The notes beneath the pieces were generated by a model. It ran no database searches, had not been told where the DNA came from, and was given only the letters and a program-made list of their open reading frames with translations. The position numbers were made by a program, and so were the translations under genes. From contig JACCUS010000058.1 of assembly GCA_013811715.1 (NCBI GenBank), positions 1 to 24,819 of the forward strand: a stretch of DNA of 24,819 nt. The letters run 5' to 3'. This DNA is from Nocardioidaceae bacterium. GTDB taxonomy: Bacteria > Actinomycetota > Actinomycetes > Propionibacteriales > Nocardioidaceae. Of the stretch, positions 17,270-24,695 are shown one piece after another. Numbering within the stretch: position 1 is the stretch's first letter; each line of letters starts with the position of its first letter.

Positions 17270-17351
17270 GTACGGGTCACGAGCGGCCGGCCGACCAACC
17301 GCTGCCTCAACCCTAGCGGCGGGGCGCCCGTCGAGAGTCGCGAGCGGACAG

Positions 17352-20300
17352 TCATCCGGCGCTGCCGGGAGAGCGATGCCACAGCTTGCGTGGCAGCGTG
17401 TTGCCCGACTTGGTGTCGTCTCCGGCGGGACGGATGTCGGAGTACGGCGACTGTTTGAAGCCGCTGGGGTGCACCAGCACCCGCCGACGCCCCATCCCAC
17501 CGGCGGTCGGCCCACTCTCATCGTCGCCGCGGCTTTCGGCAGCCCCGTGCACCGGGTGTTCGCCGCCCTCCCCTTCGGCACCGAACCCGACCGGCGGCTG
17601 GCTCATCAGTCCGTGGACCCCCTGCACGCCGTCGCGTTGCCAGGCACCATGAAGAACCGGAAGCTCCCAGCACCCGGTGGCGCGCAACGAGACCCCCTTG
17701 GGGCCGGTACGGCGAAGCTCGCCACGCACCACCAGCAGCCAGGAGTGGAAGAGGGTGGCGGCGTAGGGGCCTTGGGCGTCGTCGAAGAAAGTCGCATCGA
17801 CCGGCCCGGTGCCGTCGTCCAGGGTCAAGAAGACCACCCGTCGCCCCGACCTGATCGGGGGGGTCTGGGTGGCGACCTTCACTCCCGCCACCAACAGCTC
17901 CGACCGGCTCCGGCGGTGCAGCAGGTCGCGTGACCAGGTCACGCCCAGCTGGTCGAGCATGGGGGCGTAGAAGTCGACGACATGCTGGCTGACATCGAGG
18001 CCGAGGATCTCCAGCTCGGCCCGAACCCGCTCGGCGCCGGACATCTCCGGCAGGCCGGACGCCTCGGTCAAGGCCGGGGTGTCGTCAAGGTCGAGGGTCA
18101 GCTGCACGGCCGTCACCGGGTCAGCGGGGTTGGGCGCCTTGGACTGGGCAGCCGCCAGCTCACGCGGGTCAGCCCTGCTCTCCGGTCCCCTCCCCCCCTC
18201 CCCGTCGATTGCGGGAAACCTGCGGCCGGAAGAGGGTCGGAGACCACGACTTTCCCGCAATTCCGTGCCGGAGGCTGCCCGCACGGCCCGGTCGGTGGCC
18301 CGGCTCCACCGGTCGAGCTCGGCGACCTGCAAGAGCAGGTCGCGCCGGGTCACGGTGCCGCGGCGACGTACCGGCACCGGCGACCCGATGCCGTAGATCG
18401 CGTCGAGGCCGCCCGCCAGCACCAGCCGCTCGGCGACCGGACGCGACGGACGGCCCCGCCGCCACAGGTCGGTGAGTGAGCGGAAGGGACGCGCAGCCCT
18501 GATGCGGGCGATCTCGGCGTCACTTATGCCTTTTACATCCGCAAGCGACAGCCGAATCCCATAGCCGACTACCCCTACCGCAAGGTCATCGGCGATCTTC
18601 TCGATGCGGTAGACGTCGTCGGAGGTGTTGACGTCGAGCGGCAGCACCGCGATCCCGAACTGTCGCGCGTCGTCGAGGATCAACCGCTTGGGATACATGC
18701 CGGGGTCGTGGGTGAGCACACCGGCGAGGAATGCCGCCGGGTGATGCGCCTTCAGCCACGCCGACTGGTAGGTCGGCAGCGCGAACGCCGCGGCATGGGC
18801 CTTGCAGAACCCGAACGAGGCGAAGGCCTCCAGGACCTCCCAGCAGCGCCTGGTGGTGGAGGCGGAGTAGCCGCGGCCCATCGCTCGGGGCATGAACCAG
18901 GTCAAGGTGCGCTCCTTGCCTTCGCGGTCACCGAGTGCCCGCCGCGCCTCGTCGGCCTCCGCGAGCGTGCAGCCGGTGAGCACCGCGATCATCTCGATCA
19001 CCTGCTCGTGGAAGACCACGACCCCGCAGGTCTGCGCCAGCGCAGGCACCAGGTCAAGATGGAGGTACTCGGGGCTGGACCAGCCTTGCCGGGCACGCAG
19101 GAACGGCACGACCATGTCGCTCTTGACCGGGCCGGGGCGGAACAGCGAGATGTCGATGATGATGTCGTCGAACGTCTCCGGAGCGAACTTGCCGACCAGC
19201 TCACGCTGCCCCGGTGACTCGATCTGGAAGCAGCCGAGGGTCTTGGTGCTCTGGACCAGCGTGTACGTCGCCGGGTCGTCCCGGGGAACCTGCGCCTCGT
19301 CGTCGAGGTCGATCCGGACTCCGTCGACGCGAGCGACCTCGTCGAGCGCATGCGCCATCGCCGACTGCATCCGGATACCGAGCACGTCGAGCTTGAGCAG
19401 GCCGAGGTCTTCGACGTCGTCCTTGTCGAACTGGCTCATCGGGAACCCGAGATAGCTGGCCTCCACCGGGGTGCGGTCGAGCAGCGTCGGGTCGGACAGC
19501 AGCACGCCGCAGGGGTGGACGGCGATGTGGCGCGGCAGCCCATCTAGCCGCTCGACCAGCCCGAACAGCACGTCGAGTCGTTCCTCCCCCAGCCCGGATG
19601 CGCGCAGCTCGGGGAGCTCACGCAACGCCGTACGGGCATCTTTGGCCCGGATGTGCGGGAACGCCTTGGCGATGGAGTCGATCTCGCCCGGCGGCATGCC
19701 AAGCGCGGCGCCGACGTCGCGGATGGCGTGGCGGACCCGGTAGGTGTCCATCATCGACACGCATACGCAGCGGTTGCCGGTGTAGCGGTCGAGGATGCGT
19801 TCGTAGACCTCGGTGCGCCGGGCGGACTCGACATCGAGGTCGACGTCGGGCAGCGCCCGGCGCAACGGCGAGAGGAACCGCTCCATCAACAGGCCGTAGC
19901 GGAGGGGGTCGACCCCGGAGACGCCCAGCAGGTAGTTGACCAGGCTGCCGGCGCCCGAGCCGCGGGCGGCGACGCGGACCCCCATGTCGCGGATGAGGTC
20001 GACGACGTCGGCGACGGTGAGGAAGTAGGAGGAGTAGCCCAGCTGGCCGATGACGGCGAGCTCTTGCTCGAGTCGGCTGCCGACGGCCAGGTGCTGGTCT
20101 GGACCGTAGAGCCGACCGATACCGGCGTCGCACCGGGCACGCAGTACGGCGTCGCCGGGGGTTGCTGCGACATGTGCGCTGCCGAGATCGAGGTCGAGGT
20201 CGGCGAGGCCGCCGGCGGTGACGTCGAGCTCGGGGAAGTGGACCTCGCCGAGCCCGAGGTCGGCCCTCGGATCGACCGCACACCGGTCGGCGACCGCGCG

Positions 20301-21278
20301 GGTCCGGGCGAGCATCCGGTCGGCCTCGCCCTGGTCGAACCCGGCGAGCCGGCAGATCTCGTCGGCGATGTCGGCCATCTGCTTGCCGGGCTTGACGAAG
20401 CCTTCGGCGTTGGCACGGTCGACATGCCGCAGGTCGAGGGGCACGAGCCGGCGTACGGAGTCGAGGACGTCGACCGTGGACGCGTCGGACCGGTCGGCGT
20501 AGCGGACCGCGTTGGTGAGGACCGTGCCATGGTTGGCGGCCGCCGCCACGCCGGCCATCCGGGCGGCATGCGGGCTCGAGCCCGGCCCGGTGCCGCCCAC
20601 CCGGTGGGAGACCACCTCGACCAGCAGATTGGCGGGGTCGGTGACGTCGTGCCAGCCGCGGAGGACCTGGCGGGCCAGGTCGTCGCGGCGCAGGGTCGCC
20701 GCCCACCCCAGCTCTGAGGCGGGCCCGAGCAACACGATCATGTCGTGCCCGGACGTGAGGTCGGCGAGGTGCTCGGCGATGAGCTGCCGGGTGGTGACCG
20801 GTGCGCCCCGCTCACCGCGAAGATGGGTGGCGGAGACCAGCCGGCACAACGCCGCCCACCCCGCCTTGCTGCCGGCGAGGAGGGTGACTCGGGGCAGCGC
20901 CGGCTCTTTGTGGCTGCCGCCGCGGGCGGGTGAGCTACGCGACGCGCCAGCCCGTGCGGTGTCGGCGCCGACCGCCCGGCTGGACCGGGCCGGCAAGGCG
21001 ACCGACCCCATGGGTGCCCGGGGCGGGTTCAGCACGGGCGCTGCCCGACCCGCCACCCCGGACGGCTCGATGGCCAGATCGACCCCGAGGATGGGGCGGA
21101 TGCCGGCTGCCATGCAGGCCTTGGCGAACCGGACGGCGCCGTACATGCCGTCTCGGTCGGTGAGGGCGAGGGTGTCCATCTCGGCTTCGACGGCCCGCTC
21201 GACGAGCCGATGCGGGTGGGACGCGCCGTACTTCAACGAGTAGCCGGACGCGACATGGAGGTGGACGAAGGGATCCAT
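17352..21278 (-). CDS. dnaE2: Error-prone DNA polymerase III alpha subunit DnaE2
   Basis: DnaE2 is a C-family polymerase used in damage-induced mutagenesis, normally with ImuA and ImuB. The product begins with the PHP domain (MDPFVHLHVASGYSLKYGASHP), and LALTDRDGMYGAVRFAKA is diagnostic. The catalytic acidic residues are in LPDVDLDVE (D478, D480, D482). The C-terminal OB-fold region (GRRVVFLTLDDGTGPVDATFF) ends in the family tail RKLWHRSPGSAG. At 1308 residues it is longer than the usual ~1100, mostly through two low-complexity insertions: roughly residues 70-130, and a stretch coded near 18085-18290. The second insertion lies before QLTLDLDD, a possible clamp-binding motif. The ATG overlaps the DUF6504 stop as ATGA. 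Confidence 0.96.
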   Translation of the reverse strand: MDPFVHLHVASGYSLKYGASHPHRLVERAVEAEMDTLALTDRDGMYGAVRFAKACMAAGIRPILGVDLAIEPSGVAGRAAPVLNPPRAPMGSVALPARSSRAVGADTARAGASRSSPARGGSHKEPALPRVTLLAGSKAGWAALCRLVSATHLRGERGAPVTTRQLIAEHLADLTSGHDMIVLLGPASELGWAATLRRDDLARQVLRGWHDVTDPANLLVEVVSHRVGGTGPGSSPHAARMAGVAAAANHGTVLTNAVRYADRSDASTVDVLDSVRRLVPLDLRHVDRANAEGFVKPGKQMADIADEICRLAGFDQGEADRMLARTRAVADRCAVDPRADLGLGEVHFPELDVTAGGLADLDLDLGSAHVAATPGDAVLRARCDAGIGRLYGPDQHLAVGSRLEQELAVIGQLGYSSYFLTVADVVDLIRDMGVRVAARGSGAGSLVNYLLGVSGVDPLRYGLLMERFLSPLRRALPDVDLDVESARRTEVYERILDRYTGNRCVCVSMMDTYRVRHAIRDVGAALGMPPGEIDSIAKAFPHIRAKDARTALRELPELRASGLGEERLDVLFGLVERLDGLPRHIAVHPCGVLLSDPTLLDRTPVEASYLGFPMSQFDKDDVEDLGLLKLDVLGIRMQSAMAHALDEVARVDGVRIDLDDEAQVPRDDPATYTLVQSTKTLGCFQIESPGQRELVGKFAPETFDDIIIDISLFRPGPVKSDMVVPFLRARQGWSSPEYLHLDLVPALAQTCGVVVFHEQVIEMIAVLTGCTLAEADEARRALGDREGKERTLTWFMPRAMGRGYSASTTRRCWEVLEAFASFGFCKAHAAAFALPTYQSAWLKAHHPAAFLAGVLTHDPGMYPKRLILDDARQFGIAVLPLDVNTSDDVYRIEKIADDLAVGVVGYGIRLSLADVKGISDAEIARIRAARPFRSLTDLWRRGRPSRPVAERLVLAGGLDAIYGIGSPVPVRRRGTVTRRDLLLQVAELDRWSRATDRAVRAASGTELRESRGLRPSSGRRFPAIDGEGGRGPESRADPRELAAAQSKAPNPADPVTAVQLTLDLDDTPALTEASGLPEMSGAERVRAELEILGLDVSQHVVDFYAPMLDQLGVTWSRDLLHRRSRSELLVAGVKVATQTPPIRSGRRVVFLTLDDGTGPVDATFFDDAQGPYAATLFHSWLLVVRGELRRTGPKGVSLRATGCWELPVLHGAWQRDGVQGVHGLMSQPPVGFGAEGEGGEHPVHGAAESRGDDESGPTAGGMGRRRVLVHPSGFKQSPYSDIRPAGDDTKSGNTLPRKLWHRSPGSAG
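18208..18261. repeat. 11-bp perfect inverted repeat, 54 bp end to end, inside dnaE2
   Basis: ATTGCGGGAAA (18208-18217, plus the preceding strand context) and TTTCCCGCAAT (18251-18261) are perfect inverted copies flanking about 33 bp. The total span is 54 bp, exactly 18 codons, so it leaves the dnaE2 frame open. On the minus strand it encodes LRESRGLRPSSGRRFPA within a low-complexity linker. The arms are AT-richer than the surroundings. It looks like a palindromic element tolerated in frame, but origin by insertion is inference. Confidence 0.65.
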
Positions 21279-21688
21279 CAGTCGATGCTGCGGACGAGGT
21301 GCCATTGCCCGCTCCCCCAGTCGAAGGAGAGGTCGAACACCCCGTGGCCGCCGACCCCCTCGGGGCCTTTGCCGCCGCCGAACCTCCGGCCCGCTTCGAT
21401 CCGCCACAGGTCACGTTCACCGAGCAGGTCGGCCCCGAGCGGCGCCGCCGCCAACGACGTACGCGACTGCGAACCACCATCCGTCGCACTGGTGTCGAGC
21501 TCGCCTGCGGCGCCGACGCCGAGCAGGGCCGCCACCCCCGGCTGCTCCCACCAGGCGCCGGTCTCGACCCAGTGCGCGATGAGCTCGCGGACCACCCACC
21601 TCCGACCGCGCCAGCTGAACTGCTCGGGCGCTTCTTGACCGGCCACCAGACCTCGGCGTACGTCGATCGGCTCGCCATACGAACGCAT
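21278..21688 (-). CDS. DUF6504 family protein, first gene of the LexA-controlled dnaE2 operon
   Basis: The product has 136 residues, starting MRSYGEPIDVRRGLVAGQE, then a Trp/Arg-rich stretch (QFSWRGRRWVVRELIAHW) and a closing segment FDLSFDWGSGQWHLVRSID. These features match DUF6504, a small actinobacterial family usually encoded beside dnaE2 and Y-family polymerases; its function is unknown. The middle (about 60-90) is Ala/Gly-rich. A perfect GGAGGTGA ribosome binding site (21697-21704) lies 8 nt before the ATG. The stop overlaps the dnaE2 start as ATGA. A LexA box lies 159 bp upstream of the start, so damage induction is likely. A role as a DnaE2 accessory is inferred from linkage only. Confidence 0.85.
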   Translation of the reverse strand: MRSYGEPIDVRRGLVAGQEAPEQFSWRGRRWVVRELIAHWVETGAWWEQPGVAALLGVGAAGELDTSATDGGSQSRTSLAAAPLGADLLGERDLWRIEAGRRFGGGKGPEGVGGHGVFDLSFDWGSGQWHLVRSID

Positions 21689-21704
21689 CGCTCGCCTCAC
21701 CTCC

Positions 21705-21752
21705 CGATGACTGGCTGGCCCGATGGCTGGCTGGCCCGATGACTGGTTGCCC
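21705..21752. repeat. Three tandem 16-bp repeats in the DUF6504-dnaE2 leader
   Basis: The unit CGATGACTGGCTGGCC (21705-21720) is followed by CGATGGCTGGCTGGCC (21721-21736, one change) and CGATGACTGGTTGCCC (21737-21752, two changes). The array starts just one base beyond the ribosome binding site of the DUF6504 gene, within the expected untranslated leader. A unit of 16 bp is not a multiple of 3, which suits non-coding DNA. Copy number could vary by slippage. Confidence 0.75.
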
Positions 21753-21846
21753 TGCCGGCGGCCGCCCGGCGAGAATGGGGGTCGAAGCCATCCGCGCCGT
21801 GGCGATCCGCCTCCTCGGATGAGCCGCGAAACACCACCCGAGTAGT

Positions 21847-21862
21847 TCGAACACATGTTCGA
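21847..21862. promoter_or_regulatory. LexA (SOS) box TCGAACACATGTTCGA
   Basis: The sequence is a perfect fit to the mycobacterial-type SOS box TCGAAC-N4-GTTCGA. The symmetry extends to 9-bp arms (AGTTCGAAC / GTTCGAACT, 21844-21865). Each arm contains GTTCGAAC, itself a palindrome, so the core half-site appears twice in both orientations. It lies upstream of the DUF6504-dnaE2 genes on the minus strand, as expected for SOS control of error-prone synthesis. It is also 283 bp upstream of the divergent plus-strand gene. Confidence 0.88.
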
Positions 21863-22144
21863 ACTCTCTAGACAGTACACCCCGGCACCGACGATGCGTC
21901 AACCCCCTCGGGATGCAGGTGACCCACCCGTATCCCGAGGGCGGACTTGCTCAGCATCGCGCCGCGCGGTTGGCCGGGCCGGTTCGCGTGCCTGGTCTTG
22001 TGGCGCTCGATGTGTTCGCGTAGATTCCCAACTACCGAGGCCGCAGGCTAGGTTGACGGTGGGACAATTCGTCGAGCGGTCGCGGGGGAATGATGATCCC
22101 GCTGTCAGGATGTGACTCACCGCTTCCAAGAGAGAGGTATACCG
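21863..22144 (+). other. Intergenic leader upstream of the choice-of-anchor B gene
   Basis: No gene is evident in this 282-bp stretch. It should hold the promoter of the plus-strand gene; TTGACG at 22053-22058 resembles a -35 but has no good -10 at the right distance. A short GCGGG/CCCGC hairpin lies at 22082-22102. The ribosome binding site GAGAGG is 7 nt before the ATG. Confidence 0.4.
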
Positions 22145-23500
22145 ATGAGAGTTCGACTCGCCGTGGCCATGACCGCGGTGTTCGTGATGATCGGCGTGGT
22201 GAGCACCGTGGCGTCGTACGCGCACGATGACGGAATGGGCGGCGTACATCCACCCGGCCAAGCACAACAGGCTCACGAGTTCGAGAACGTCGTCGCGTCA
22301 AACGCGAACGAAAAGAGCAACGCTCCGCGCAGCTTCGCCCCCTGCATTCGGGGAATGGCCGCGAAGACGTTCCCGTGCGATGGCGTCGACATGATGAGTC
22401 ACCTGACGCTGGACGATCTCGGCCTCAGCTTCGCCAACGACATCTGGGGCTGGACCGATCCAAGGACACGCAGCGAGTACGCGCTCATCGGCGGCACCGA
22501 GGGCACCGTGTTCGTCGACATCAGCGACCCCAAACGGCCCGACATAGTCGGCACCCTGCCGAGCCACTCGAACGTCGGTAACCAGTTCTGGCGGGACATC
22601 AAGGTGTACGACGACCATGCATACGTCGTCTCCGAGCACCGCGACCACGGCATGCAGGTCTTCGACCTCACCGAGTTGCGCGGCGTCACTGGCAGCCCCG
22701 TGGTCTTCTCCGAGACCGCGCACTACGACGACTTCGGCAGCGCCCACAACATCAACATAAACACCGACTCTGGCTATGCCTACGCGGTCGGCACCCGGAC
22801 CTGTGACAGCGGGCTGCACATGGTGGACATCAACGACCCCTCGAGCCCGACGTCCGCAGGCTGCTTCTCCGACCATGGCTACATTCACGATACGCAGTGC
22901 GTGATCTACGACGGGCCGGACACCGCCTACCAGGGTCGTGAGATCTGCTTCAACTCCAATGCCGAGTTCGTCGGCCCGACCATCTTCGACATCGAGAACA
23001 CGCTGTCGATCGTCGACGTCACCGACAAGGGCAACCCGGTCGCACTGGCTCGGGTGTTCTACGAGAACGACGGCTACAGCCACCAGGGCTGGCTCACCCC
23101 GGACCAGGGCTACTTCCTGCACGGTGACGAGCTCGACGAGGTCCTGCGCGGCATCAACACCACCACCCGCATCTGGGACGTGCGCGACCTCGACAACCCG
23201 GAGGTCATCGGCGCCTACGACAACGGCACGACGTCGATCGACCACAACCTCTACACCGAGGCCGACCGCGCCTACGCCTCGAACTACACCTCCGGCCTGC
23301 GGATCTTCGACACCAGCCAGGTGGCGGCCGGCGAGCTGAGCGAAGTGGGCTTCTTCGACGTGTACCCAGAGAACGACAACGCGTCGTTCGAGGGCGGCAC
23401 ATGGAGCAACTACCCCTACTACAAGCAGAAGATCGTCGCGGTCAGCAGCATGGACCGTGGCCTGTTCGTGCTCAAGCCGCGGGGGTCGGTCGGCTCGTAA
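22145..23500 (+). CDS. Secreted choice-of-anchor B / LVIVD-repeat beta-propeller protein
   Basis: The product has 451 residues with a signal peptide (MRVRLAVAMTAVFVMIGVV then ASYA, cleavage near residue 31). It then shows repeated propeller-like units, each with an aspartate-rich turn: DISDPKRPDIVG, DINDPSSPTSAG, DVTDKGNPVALA, DVRDLDNPEVIG, and LRIFDTSQV. SAHNININTDSGYAYAVG and DHNLYTEADRAYASNY are typical of the choice-of-anchor B family. Members are exported and end in varied anchoring parts, but here no C-terminal anchor is visible, so the protein is probably released or held by its N-terminus. Four Cys (two in CIRGMAAKTFPC) could form disulfides. Function is unknown. A hairpin 12 bp after the stop probably ends transcription. 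Confidence 0.85.
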   Translation: MRVRLAVAMTAVFVMIGVVSTVASYAHDDGMGGVHPPGQAQQAHEFENVVASNANEKSNAPRSFAPCIRGMAAKTFPCDGVDMMSHLTLDDLGLSFANDIWGWTDPRTRSEYALIGGTEGTVFVDISDPKRPDIVGTLPSHSNVGNQFWRDIKVYDDHAYVVSEHRDHGMQVFDLTELRGVTGSPVVFSETAHYDDFGSAHNININTDSGYAYAVGTRTCDSGLHMVDINDPSSPTSAGCFSDHGYIHDTQCVIYDGPDTAYQGREICFNSNAEFVGPTIFDIENTLSIVDVTDKGNPVALARVFYENDGYSHQGWLTPDQGYFLHGDELDEVLRGINTTTRIWDVRDLDNPEVIGAYDNGTTSIDHNLYTEADRAYASNYTSGLRIFDTSQVAAGELSEVGFFDVYPENDNASFEGGTWSNYPYYKQKIVAVSSMDRGLFVLKPRGSVGS

Positions 23501-23512
23501 CCGTCTCCGATG

Positions 23513-23549
23513 CGTTCCCCTGGGTCGCGTCTCATGATCCAGGGGAACG
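23513..23549 (+). terminator. Hairpin terminator after the choice-of-anchor B gene
   Basis: CGTTCCCCTGG (23513-23523) pairs perfectly with CCAGGGGAACG (23539-23549). Four further pairs, two of them G-T wobbles, can extend the stem inward to a 7-nt loop. There is no T-run, as is common for actinobacterial terminators. Confidence 0.6.
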
Positions 23550-23866
23550 GATGTGCGTACCTCCGACCACAAGATGGCGGCGACTTCGAGACGCGTCGGC
23601 GTTCGCCCGTTGCCTATGTCCCCCCACTAGGTCGGGGCGATCGCGAACGCCGGCCACTCCCACGCCCTCTTCAGCCATGACGTACGACGAGCTGCTGGCC
23701 TGGACGCACTCCAGCGAGATCGACGTCGACTGACCAAGACAACGCGCTGCTCTTTGCCGGACAGATCTGCCAGCGGACCGCACCAGCCCCCAACCAGGCG
23801 CATCTGTCACGATGGAGGGCGCGGCGAGCAGGCAACTGACCACCGAGTCGACCGGGAGCGCTCTTG
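23550..23866. other. Gene-poor spacer between the two exported-protein genes
   Basis: Besides the inverted repeat at 23597-23652, the only item is a short plus-strand stretch (23677-23733) encoding MTYDELLAWTHSSEIDVD. It has no ribosome binding site and reads like a remnant or chance ORF. The last bases carry GGGAG before the ATG at 23867. Confidence 0.4.
23597..23652. repeat. 10-bp inverted repeat with nested C4/G4 pairing
   Basis: CGGCGTTCGC (23597-23606) and GCGAACGCCG (23643-23652) are perfect inverted copies. A CCCC / GGGG pair near 23620-23638 can form an inner stem. The element stands alone in the 366-bp gap between two plus-strand genes. It could be a second terminator, a structured RNA or a palindromic repeat. 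Confidence 0.45.
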
Positions 23867-24613
23867 ATGGACGAAGACACCAGCTGGCAGCGGCAGCTGC
23901 TCGTGGGTGCTGTTGCTCTGCTGGCGGTGGCGATCCTCGTCGGGGGCACCATCGCCGTCGTCGCGCTGAAGGCGGCCGACGTCGCCGGCATCACCGAAGA
24001 GGGCCAGACCACCGGCCCGGCGACGATCCAGACGACGCCGGACGCCTCGCAGTCCAGCGAGCCCCCTACCACCGGCCAGGCGACGACGGAGGAGACGACC
24101 TCCGAGCCCACCACCTCAGCGCCGATCACCTCAGCGCCCGCCACCAGCGGTCCCGCGGCATCGGACGGGACGACCACGCCGACCACGCCGACTGCCCCCA
24201 CCACGCCCGACTTCACGACCCCCGAGTTCACGCCCCCCGAGTTCACGACGCCCGAGCCCACAACGACAACCCCGACACCGGAACCGACCACCGCCGAACC
24301 ACCCACCACCCGACCCACGCGGCCGCCCGGAGACAGTCCCCTGACCGCCATCCAGCTCAGCGCATCGCCACAGTCGGCGGGCACCTATGACCGGGTCAAC
24401 CTGACCGGCAGCTACACCTCCGCCGAGGGCACCACCTTGCAGGTGCAGCGCTATGAGTTCGGCGCCTGGGTCGACTTCCCCACCTCGGCCACTGTCAGCG
24501 GCGGAACGTTCTCCACGTACATTCAGACCGGTCGCTCGGGCCTGAACCGGTTCCGCGTGCTCGACACGTCGACCGGTCGTGCGTCGAACGTCGTCACCGT
24601 CTCGATCAGCTGA
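23867..24613 (+). CDS. Membrane-anchored Thr/Pro-rich stalk protein with C-terminal beta domain
   Basis: I do not recognise a named family. The 248-residue product has a short cytoplasmic N-terminus (MDEDTSWQRQ), one membrane helix (about 11-35), a long Thr/Pro/Ser/Glu-rich stalk (about 42-155), and a C-terminal domain of about 90 residues. That domain (ASPQSAGTYDRVNLTGSY, LQVQRYEFGAWVDF, FSTYIQTGRSGLNRFRVLD) has the alternating pattern of a bacterial Ig-like or fibronectin-like sandwich. The stalk could be O-mannosylated, as Thr/Pro-rich exported actinobacterial proteins can be; this is inference. GGGAG lies 8 nt before ATG 23867; TTG 23864 is a possible alternative. A hairpin follows the stop. 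Confidence 0.75.
   Translation: MDEDTSWQRQLLVGAVALLAVAILVGGTIAVVALKAADVAGITEEGQTTGPATIQTTPDASQSSEPPTTGQATTEETTSEPTTSAPITSAPATSGPAASDGTTTPTTPTAPTTPDFTTPEFTPPEFTTPEPTTTTPTPEPTTAEPPTTRPTRPPGDSPLTAIQLSASPQSAGTYDRVNLTGSYTSAEGTTLQVQRYEFGAWVDFPTSATVSGGTFSTYIQTGRSGLNRFRVLDTSTGRASNVVTVSIS
24209..24253 (+). repeat. Three 15-bp in-frame repeats in the stalk gene
   Basis: GACTTCACGACCCCC, GAGTTCACGCCCCCC and GAGTTCACGACGCCC stand in tandem and encode DFTTP, EFTPP and EFTTP. They are followed by a decayed copy (EPTTT). Length variation by slippage in 5-residue steps is likely. Confidence 0.7.
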
Positions 24614-24629
24614 GGAGTCTCACGCGCCA

Positions 24630-24664
24630 GCGGGCACCGCGCGTGGGGAACGCGAGGTGCCCGC
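24630..24664. terminator. Bidirectional hairpin between convergent genes
   Basis: GCGGGCACC (24630-24638) pairs with GGTGCCCGC (24656-24664), and inner CGCG stretches can extend the stem. It lies 17 bp after the stalk-gene stop and 32 bp from the end of the converging minus-strand gene, so it can serve both. Confidence 0.65.
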
Positions 24665-24695
24665 AGCACTGTTGGTCAAGCCGCGCCGATGCCGG

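Noticed and set aside
23677..23733. Tiny ORF MTYDELLAWTHSSEIDVD
   Set aside because: There is no ribosome binding site, and it may be a chance frame or a gene remnant. It was not called as a gene.
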